Position numbers and translations under genes: made by a program. Of a stretch of 64,000 nt of DNA, positions 20,056 to 29,995 are shown one piece after another. Below the pieces are notes generated by a model. That model was not told where the DNA came from, made no database searches, and worked only from the letters and a program-made list of their open reading frames with translations. Position 1 is the stretch's first letter, and every line of letters begins with the position of its first letter. The stretch is from Odontesthes bonariensis (lineage: Eukaryota; Chordata; Actinopteri; Atheriniformes; Atherinopsidae): contig NC_134509.1 of the NCBI RefSeq assembly GCF_027942865.1, forward strand, positions 4,551,754 to 4,615,753. Direction: 5' to 3'.

Positions 20056-20769
20056 ATGGAGAAGTTAGTACTCAGAGTGCTCATTATTACAAGTGCAAGC
20101 AGTTTGTCGGAGAAACATGTCTTTATCAATCGACAACTTAACTGGTCCTATGCTATGAAATACTGCAGGGAAAAATACACTGACCTTTCACCCATTACCA
20201 GTGAGGTGGAGGAACAGGTGTTTAAAGAGTCTGTGGGACAGGGCCAATCTGGATGGATCGGTCTCTACTGGGATCCCAAAAACCTGACATGGGCATGGTC
20301 AGGAGGAGACACCGTCACCTACACAAACTGGGTGAATGGACCTCCTAAAGTTAACAATAATGCCAAATGGGCCAGTGATGGATGGGGAGTTGAGGATGGA
20401 TTAACATTGCACCAATTCTTCTGCTTGAACCTGACTGTGGTGCAGGAGGAGAAGACCTGGGAGGAGGCACTGGAGCACTGCAGAGAGAGCCACAGCGACT
20501 TAACCAGCCTGCTCTCTAAGAGCGAGAACCTTCTGGCCCAGACGGAGATCCAGTCCACTGGCGTCACTGAGCGGGTTTGGATCGGCCTGCGTTTCCTGGG
20601 GGACGATTGGCTGTGGGTGAACGGTCACCCTCTGAAGTATAAAGCCTGGCCTCGAGGGGGAGATCAGGACCACCAGTGTCCAATGTGGAGACGCTGTGGA
20701 GCTTTAACCAAAGACGGAGTGTGGGAGAACATCGACTGCCAAGAGAAGCTCCCCTTCATTTGCTATTAA
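20056..20769 (+). CDS. Tandem two-CTLD C-type lectin-like protein, copy C
   Basis: Intronless, 237 residues, same two-CTLD layout. Against copy A it has D25N, Q26R, R27Q, Y31S, K32Y, H36Y, E61G, E98K, R111G, S117T, D118L, K120Q, I127T and H233P, with a single silent change at codon 199. Several codons differ at two or three bases (Y31-K32, R111, D118). The last codon and stop differ (TATTAA against GTCTGA), and the sequence after the stop no longer matches copies A and B, so the duplication breakpoint lies at the stop codon. The 3' UTR is therefore unrelated to the others. Confidence 0.88.
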   Translation: MEKLVLRVLIITSASSLSEKHVFINRQLNWSYAMKYCREKYTDLSPITSEVEEQVFKESVGQGQSGWIGLYWDPKNLTWAWSGGDTVTYTNWVNGPPKVNNNAKWASDGWGVEDGLTLHQFFCLNLTVVQEEKTWEEALEHCRESHSDLTSLLSKSENLLAQTEIQSTGVTERVWIGLRFLGDDWLWVNGHPLKYKAWPRGGDQDHQCPMWRRCGALTKDGVWENIDCQEKLPFICY

Positions 20770-20924
20770 ATCTTGTTTAAGTTGTGACAGTAGAATAATA
20801 ATTTTATTTCAAAATGCTAAATCCAAATGTTACTCATCTTTTTAGAAGGGGATTTATTTCTTTTAAATATGTGATTTAGTCAAAGTTAGTGATTTAGCCT
20901 CATTAGTTAATGCTGTTTAATGCC

Positions 20925-21262
20925 CTCTCCGGGTCGGGAATGAGATCCTTCCCCAAGTGGAGGAGTTCAAGTATCTCGGGGTCTTGTTCACAAGTGAGGG
21001 ACGAATGGAGCGGGAGGTTGACAGGCGGATCGGTGCGGCGTCTGCAGTGATGCGGGCTCTGCACCGGCCCGTCGTGGTGAAGAAGGAGCTGAGCCAGAAG
21101 GCGAAGCTCTCGATTTACCGGTCAATCTATGTTCCTACCCTCACCTATGGTCACGAGCTGTGGATAGGGACCGAGAGAACGAGATAGCGAATACAAGCGG
21201 CCGAAATGAGTTTGCTGCTGCCCGCGACCCCCGGAGAAGCAGAAGATGATGGATGGATGTTT
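20925..21262 (+). mobile_element. Rex3/RTE-like LINE 3' fragment, internally deleted
   Basis: The frame reads VEEFKYLGVLFTSEGRMERE, ASAVMRALHRPVVVKKELS and KAKLSIYRSIYVPTLTYGHE, the C-terminal reverse-transcriptase region of fish RTE elements. It jumps to CCCGCGACCCCCGGAGAAGC and a GATGGATG tail at the 3' end, so an internal stretch is deleted. It is a dead copy just after lectin copy C. Confidence 0.8.
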
Positions 21263-23246
21263 AATTCAGAAAGAAAAATAAACACATCGTATAAACTTTA
21301 GCTCACATTTTTATCAAATGATGATGAACCTGTTGCATCTTTTTACAATCTGTCAACAATGAGACATTTAGAACCTTAATAATGTCTTTAAAAAATCTGA
21401 TAGATTTTCTAGATGAATGCTTCGAATAATCTCTGTATTCCAGGTGTTATATCAAATAATAATGTAAAGATTGAACTTGTTACACATCAGTCACATAAAG
21501 GGTGTCTCTACTGTTTAAAATCAATATGTGTGCGCTTCTTATCACCATGACTGATAGTGTACGCTGCATGGTGGAAAGCAGCTGCAATGTAGAAATGCAG
21601 AATGTGAAATGAATAAGATAAAAATAAAAAACAGAATAAAACTTGTGTCAATTACCTCTTAATTTCAAATGAGACTGAAAATGACTCTTTCTAACAAAAG
21701 AGGAAAATTTATTGACTTAAAAAAATGTAACCAGGCACTGTTCTGAGGAAACATATGCACAGATAACACACCTTCACTTAAACATAAACATATGCAGCAC
21801 ATGTCAGAGCAGAAGTGGTGGGATGAAGGCAAAAAACCAGGACAAACATCACGTTGGGAATTATGGCAAAGTGACATAAACAGTTTGTGTTATACGGCAA
21901 GACTGAGGCTTAGAAAAATCAACTCCTAACACAGTTCACTGCAGAACAAGTACGTGTCAGCTCAGATAACATCCCTTTGTTCTGGACAGGAAGTAAACAC
22001 CATTGGCACCTATGTGCAAAAGAAGATCTTTCATTTGGCATTCTTTTTTAAAAAGACATACGTGTTAATTGTTTCAAATATATCATCTTTTTTTTTTATT
22101 TTTTAACAGGTAACTGGCTATTAGCATCAGAACAATTTGCCCTAATTTTGTAACAGCCAATGATTCTGTGTTAGGTCACAAGTTTACAAATCCTTAAGCA
22201 CTGATATGGACATATTTGCAAAATGAAGCAATGTCTCACTTGCAAGCTTCATTTTTGAAAATTCTGTTAACTTACAGGGAGGAACTGACTGATTTAACCA
22301 TACCATAAATATTTAATAGCTTTTGAGTTCGCTCTACATTTAAAACATTTACTTAACGTACAAAAAAAAAAGAAAAAGAAAAAAGAAGCCAACTCAGGAA
22401 AGTGCTTATTTTAGCAGAGGAAACGGTTCTTTAAGGTTCCTTTTGGAGCCTTTGTGAACACAAAAAAGGTATTGCTAGCATACAGCGTTTCTCTCAAAAA
22501 TCAAAACCCTCCTCCTTAAAACACACACTGTGATTTCCCTCTCTGCATCATCTTGTTTTACATGCTTTACACATCACTGCTGCCACCTGCTGCTCAGCGG
22601 GAAATGGCGAGTCAGGCTGCAACTTGTGTGTAACAATACAAACACGCTGGAATCCGCTCATAAAATCCTTAATCGGCAGCCATACCAGTAATCACAACCT
22701 CCACAGGGTACCTCAAAATAAATAAAAATAAAAAACTCCAACTTTTAGCTACTGATGTGACTTTTACCTTTTTTTTTCCCCAAAGCACATTTGGTTCCAT
22801 TATGCTGACTCAAAAAAAATGCACCAGTTATTAATAAAGTTTTTAGCAGTGTGGCGACAAAGAGTTTAATTCATTATTGCACATGGCTCAGATTCTCTTG
22901 CCGTAATGCAGCTGTGGGAGTGCACGTGATTGTCTGAAAGCAAATAACGGTTCTCTGCTTTTCGATTAGCAGGAGACAGCATCTACCTCAGCAGACGTGC
23001 GCAACACCAGCTTGCTAGATCTTTGAAATGTCCTCACAGATTTTTACAAACCCTCTCAAAGCCAACTATAGAACCCAGAAGAGTTACTGGCCCTTTCTTT
23101 CCGAGTGGTTGCCATACCTGGCGTGTCTTAAGTTCACTTCACAGCAGGGAGAATCACTACAGTCAAGACTGGCGTAAGAGTGTATCAGGTGCAACACCAC
23201 AATCTCATTATGAACACACATTTACAACATTTAAATAACACACATG

Positions 23247-23278
<32 letters not shown>

Positions 23279-23465
23279 CACACACGCTCTTTTTTCCAAA
23301 CATTTATCCACCTGGTTCTTTTGCTAAAAGTCTTGGTAGTGCCGTTTCACCATCTTCATAAGCTACTTAAGCTCCCTTCTTTTTTCTCTCCTTTTGCTTC
23401 CAGTGAAAAAAATCCATATCCCCTCACATTTCATGTCTCTTCTTCTGCATTCCCAACACTGCTCC
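21263..23465 (-). other. Probable slc25a38 3' UTR and intergenic DNA
   Basis: No gene is supported here. The part next to 23466 must include the slc25a38 3' UTR. Minus-strand AATAAA signals occur at 22095-22100 and 21708-21713, so the UTR could be 1.3-1.7 kb. A CA repeat lies at 23239-23286. The remainder shows nothing recognisable. Confidence 0.5.
23239..23286. repeat. (CA)n microsatellite
   Basis: A run of CA units with a few interruptions, just beyond the slc25a38 stop codon and so probably transcribed in the 3' UTR. Confidence 0.9.
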
Positions 23466-26400
23466 TCAGGATTTAAGGCCCATTCGAGCCATCAGCTGTT
23501 CATAGACAGTCCAAGCCATAGCAGCCATCAGAGTGCGTCGAAGAGACCTGGGCACAGCCCCGCGAAAAAACCCACGCGTGCCGTGTTCCTGAGGGGAGAG
23601 GACAAAGCATGAAAGTTCAGTGTGACATTAAACTGGTGGCTATGCACTACCCTTATGCTACTGTTCCACTCATCATTACCGTAATTGTATTTTGAAGTAC
23701 TGCTTTGACAATTGGCAAATGATGACAAACAGCAAACATGGAATTAAATAAATTTCACAATTTTTCTTCTTACCCTCTGTTGATGTTTATTTTTAAGTAT
23801 TTATTTTTATGAGCATAACAAAATTAACACCCGAATCTCAGGGAGAAAATGTTTTTTTATTAGCCAACATGACAATATAATTGAAAAATACTAATCTTAA
23901 AACCCCATCCTCAATTTTTTTAAGCTCTTTTTACCCCTTTTAATGTGTTCATTACAGCATTATCTGGTGTACAATGTACTAGGTTTACATTTACTTAAAG
24001 CAATACTATGTAACATTTCTACCTTAAAGCAATACAAGGTAACTTCTCAAAAAGCCCATTATGGAGCTCCCCCTACAGGCTTGGAGGTAATCTACGGTTA
24101 CACTGTCGTAAATACAACACCCTTTCGCTTTCACGTTTGTTGACGAACCGGCGAGGAGTCAGAAGGTGCAAGCTATGTCGACCAAGAAGGTAAGAGTAAT
24201 CAAATGCACCTGGGAGCGTGAGAGGGGTCCATTTGTTTTTGCGGTAGGTGTGCCAGAAAGCAAGTCGAAGTACTTCCGCTCAGCTCCCGGGCCGGTCCAG
24301 CGAAGTTACATAGCGCAGTTACTCCAACTCAGACCCCCGAAGGGCATAGGAGACAGACCAATCGTAATATTAAAACTCATTCTAGCCGCACAATTTTTTT
24401 CAAGCTGTTATTTTAAGGTAGAAATGTTACATAGTATTGCTTGAAAAAAATTGTGCGGCTAGAATGAGTTTTAATATTACGATGGGCCTGTCTCCTATGC
24501 CCTTCGGGGGTCTGAGTTGGAATAACTGCGCTATGTAACTTTGCTGGACCGGCCCGGGAGCTGAGCGGAAGTACTTCGACTTGCTTTCTGGCACACCTAC
24601 CGCAAAAACAAATGGACCCCTCTCACGCTCCCAGGTATAAGGCTAAGCTAGCGCAACATTGTCAGTACGATCATCATGGTGGAGGCACCGAAGAAACAGA
24701 AGAAGACGTTGACTGATGAAGCAAGGAAGAGAAAGAGAGAGGCCGACAAAGCAAGAGACCGGACTAGAGTTGCTCTCGGAACAGCCTGTAGGGGGAGCTC
24801 CATAATGGGCTTTTTGAGAAGTTACATTGTATTACTTTAAAGAAGGCCACAGAAACTCATATTGTATTATTTAAAAAAAAAAGTAAGGGAACAACAAGCC
24901 TATGAATACACACCTTATAGATGTAGCTAACAGCATCTGCTGTGCTCCAGTGGGATGGACTGACTTGAATATGGGTCTTCACCACATCTGCGGGCTGTGT
25001 GGCCAGCGATGCCATGACGCCTGCAACCACCCCGCAGCCGAAGTTCACCAGGGGAGCGTAAGGCGCTGAAGTCACCTCTGACAAAAACAAACTGGATATC
25101 AGGATGCTTTTTCACAACCTAATAACATTCTGTTTGATGTTCTCACTCAGTGCTGCTCCTACCTGGAGGCAGCGCTCTCTTGGCCTGGCTATAAAACATG
25201 ACATAGATGCCTGAGAAAGGAGCATCTCGGAGCAGCGTGGCGGTCAGCCCTGAAAACAGAGCCCTGATTCCCTCCGTCTTGTACATACTCCGCAGAGCGC
25301 CAGCCACACTCACGTAGTTGTAACAGCCACTCTGAAACATCATCAATAAAATTAGTAAATACCGTAAATTCCGCACTTATGAGCCGCTACTTTTTCCCAG
25401 GCTTTGAGCACCGCGGCTTATAATACGGTGCAGCTAATATATGCTTTTTTCTTTTGTTTTCATGCCGCCAAAAACATTTTGCACCGTAACATTAGACCAA
25501 TACAATTAAGGAATAGTTCACAGTGGTCCAATGAAATTGTACGATAAATCAAACACACTTACAACTTCTAAATATTTGTAAATCGGTCATTTGTCCTCAG
25601 GGGCGGTTCTAGGGGCGGGCCGAACGGGCAATCGCCAGGGGCGGCACCGCCGCGAAACCCCGCCCCCAAACGACATCGCGAAAATCGCTATAAACATGTT
25701 AAAATAGTTATAAACATATTCAAAATCCGTTTAAAACGTGTTATTTCTACACTATTACCACATTGTTGTAATAAAAGCATTACTATAAGTGTTTTTTGTC
25801 AGTTATTATAAGCATTTTTTGACGATTTTTTCTTTTTTTTTTCTTTTACCGGGGGCGGGGCCACCGCGAAAGGGGCGGGGCGTCACCCAGGGCGCAATTC
25901 ATTGTAGGACCACCACTGTTTGTACTCCTCCTCAACATAGAAAACAAACGAAGAAATGCGTATGATGCAGCTTTTAAATTGAAGGCGATCAATTACTTTT
26001 TTTTTACCAGCCATGTTACAGAAACTGTTCGGAAAAAATAGCATTTACACCATGTATTTATGTGTTACCGATAGGTATTTAAGTTAAAACCAGCCGTGTT
26101 ACAGGCACTGTTAGGGGAAAAAAAGCATTTTCAGTATGTATTTGTTTCTGTTACCATATGCATTTCATTAAAAGTTTAAAAATCCTCACGTGTAACATCT
26201 TTCTGTGTAAATATCTCATATTACTATGTGGCCACCCGCGGCTTATAATCCGGTGCGGCCTATACAAGTACAAAATGGATTTTCTTTATAAATTGAGAAA
26301 GTGCGGCTTATATTCAGGTGCGCTCTGTAGTCCGGAATTTACGGTATCTAGCTGCATGCTCTCTTTGGACATTTTTCTGTTCTATTGTAATGAGTTCCCT

Positions 26401-29400
26401 ACAAAAAGGATGTGTGAGGAAATACATTAAACTTAAAGAAGAAAACAAGTTAATAGTCATTCCATCAGATTGTCACATATCTAAAACAAGCATCTCCTAA
26501 CACACCGGATTTCTTACGAGACAGTCTACGCAAAGCTAAATGACAAAGAGATGTAATTCATCACTAACTATGATATCTGTAATTCTGCCTCTGGCTATAA
26601 GCAGTTGCACCTAAACACTGGCTGTCTTTTGTTGTTTGTTAACAACATTACTGACCCATGACAGTAAAAAAGAGAGGAATGTCAGAAGAAATTTCATTCA
26701 GTCCACAAAGCACACAGATCGGTCAGTCACTAGCCAGAGTATCAGGTGTGCACCTCAAAGCGTGTCTTGATGACCGTGAATGGCAGCATGCAGACTCCGG
26801 CCACAGTTCTGGCACCCGCCCCAAGCAGAACAGCCTCGCCAGCGTTGGGTGCCCGGTCCAGGAAGAAGTGCTGCTTCAGGGAATAGAAGGTGCTGAAGTA
26901 GATACCCACCCCGGGGATACAGCGCACAAATGACTGCGAAGGAAGAAATAATATCGCTTGAAATTTCTCAAGATTGTGCTTTTTTCCACTTATTTCATTG
27001 ATATTTGATTTGTCTCAGCCTCTTTAAAACTTTTCTCAATGAAGTTTGAACACATCATGTTTGTAGATCGTCTCAAAACATCTAATCTTTTTCAGTCACA
27101 CTATAATATTTCATCCACTGAGAAACCTATTTTGAATTTTTTTGCGTTTTTTTTTTTTTACTCACCGATTAAAGCTAATGGGCTACTTTATATATTTTGT
27201 TTTCATTTTGTTTTTTAAGTCAATGTCTAAAATGAAAAGCAGACATCAGCACAGAGCATCTGGAGATTGTAGCTGAAGAGCAAGTGTTTGCACAGACTAC
27301 AGCCCAACATGCAGCAACATCATTTATAACTGTAAGAATGGTCATATGTATCAAAAATGACAATTAATCTCAGTTACTCACTGGTGAAACTCCTTTCCAC
27401 AGGCTGAAGAATTTTTCTGTCCGAACAACATTGATGAAAACGGCAAACATTCCCACCTTTGGCATGCTGCAAGAATAAAATAATTTAGTTATCCAAAGCA
27501 TATAAATAAAAATGCATAAAAACATAACCTTTCACGGACAGGACAAAGAGAAAGAGATGTGACTTATGAACAACTATTAGGAATCTTTGCAGTGTAAGCA
27601 TGACCACAAAACCATGGACTTCAAGTCTATACATAGAAAACCTTAAAAATAAAACTCCAATTTTAGATAAAAAAAAACAAAAAAACTTCCTGTTCCTGCC
27701 CCCGTAATTGCAAGTGTGCAGCCTGACAGCATGATTGCACGGTGATGGTGTGCCTAACTGCACTGTAAGGTTCATGACAACAGATACAGGCCGCCACTGT
27801 TATGCTGCATGTGTTTTTGTGCTTATCACAGTGTCGTAAAGATTATTATTCAAATATTTTTATTGATTTTCACATTATACACTCACACTAGTACTCAATA
27901 CCCCAGACCAGAGGGGATGAAATAGAAAATAAATAATGATAATAATAAATAAATATAAAATCAGGAGAATAAAACAGATAAATCACTCGGTATACGTAAG
28001 GTGGTTATACATACACACATACACATAAATGCATGTACACACATGACTGCATATACAGAGTTATATAGACACAAATAAAATAAATAAAATAAAATAATAA
28101 AATAAAGGGGGGGGGGACACTTAGGCTACACTATATTAAGGGTACGGAGTTCATCCTCAAAATATGATAGGACTGGTTGCCAGGCTTTATAATACCTATG
28201 GGTGGTGCCTCTGGCAGTATATTTAAGTTGTTTAAGTTTGAGATGGGACATCACCTCCTCCACCCAACGCCTGTGAGAGGGGGGCGTAACCTTCTTCCAA
28301 CTAAGGAGTATTAGACGCCGAGCCAAAAGAGGAGAGAATGCTATAGCCTCAGCTTGGTGCCTAGATATCGGTGTCTCCTGAGGGACAACCCCAAACAATG
28401 CAGTCAATGGGTTTGGACTGATGGCTTTATTACACATATATGAAAATGTATCGAATATACATGTCCAAAATGGAGACAGTTTCGGGCAAAGCCAAAACAT
28501 GTGACTGAGTCTGCCAAGTTACTGAATTTACATCTGAGATGGTGGTTCTTAATTCTTCCTCCCGCAGCCTTGCTAAAAGGTTAAGGCTACCTTTACACGG
28601 AAACGATCTGAAACCAAAACGCAAAAGTGGCGTTTCGTTTTCACTTTTAAATCTGCATTTAGACGAACGTTTTAGGGTGAAAATCTGCGTGCATACGGAA
28701 ACGCAAAAGTATGTGACGTTTCATATTTATCAATGCAGTAAACACCAAGTCTTTCTACTTCTATGTGACGAGAAACGCAGTTTTGCGTTTTTCATCCTTT
28801 ACACGGTGGCGCGACAGTGGAGTGTTTTCAAATATTCCACTCTGGAGGGCGGTTTCACTTTTTTGCGTTTTCATGCCCCCAAAACACCGTTACCATCTAA
28901 ACGATACAGTGCATCCGCAAAAAGGTTTTGCGTTTTTAACCCGTTTTCGTTTCCGTGTAAAGTGCCCCTAAGTGATATGACGGCAACCCTTTGGATGTTA
29001 TCATATAACACTGACACCAGACCTCTGTCAGCTGGGTCCATGTTCAAACATTTGTCAATCCATGTACTCTGAGGGGTTGTCAAAGAGAAGTGTGACAGTG
29101 TCGTAAAGATATTGGACACCTGAGGCACGCTGATGCATGTTTCAGGCTGGTAAAACGTGCATGTGTGCATGTGCACGAACATACCCCGGCTTGGCATTGT
29201 TCTGCAGGGTCTGCAGCCGTGTCTTGACCAGATCCAAAGGCTGGAAGAGCAGCGTAGAGCAGGTACCGCTGAGAGAGCCACACATGAAGGCTTTGAGAGC
29301 TGGGTGAGCCTGAGGACGACGACAGTCATAAGAGTCAGACGATGGAGGAGACAGAGAGGGGGATGAAAAGAAAAGAGAGGAGAGGGGAACGGCAGAGAGA

Positions 29401-29682
29401 ACGAGAGATGTGCCGAACGAGAAAGACATGGCGGACAGAGAGCACAGACAGAAGGAGTGGAACGCAGAGAGAAATTTAAATTACATACAGAGATGAGAGA
29501 GACAGAAGATAACAGAGGAAATGGAGCCAGCCAGGGAGAAGCATCAAAGGATTAGTCACTGTATCAAAAGTGGAACGTGAAAAAAGTGCAGCTCAAAGTC
29601 TTCCTCACGATATCAGCAAAATCCATATTATACATAAAACAACTGTGCATTAGATTCAGCATAAAAATGTCCCAGAACAAAG

Positions 29683-29731
<49 letters not shown>

Positions 29732-29917
29732 CATACATACATACATACATACATACATACATACATACATACATACATAGGACTTTAATTCAAACATAAA
29801 GGTTACTGTGACATTTTCTGCAATAAATAAAAAAAAGCCTGTGGCACAGAGCAGAGGCCAGGTTCCTACAGTGGAGATGATGGAGATGTGCAGAGACAGT
29901 TTACAAACACGCACGCA

Positions 29918-29995
<78 letters not shown>

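Noticed and set aside
28871-29329. 152-codon minus-strand ORF
   Set aside because: It fuses an L1 remnant, MITE sequence and intron; the true slc25a38 exon in this area is 29185-29309 in another segment.
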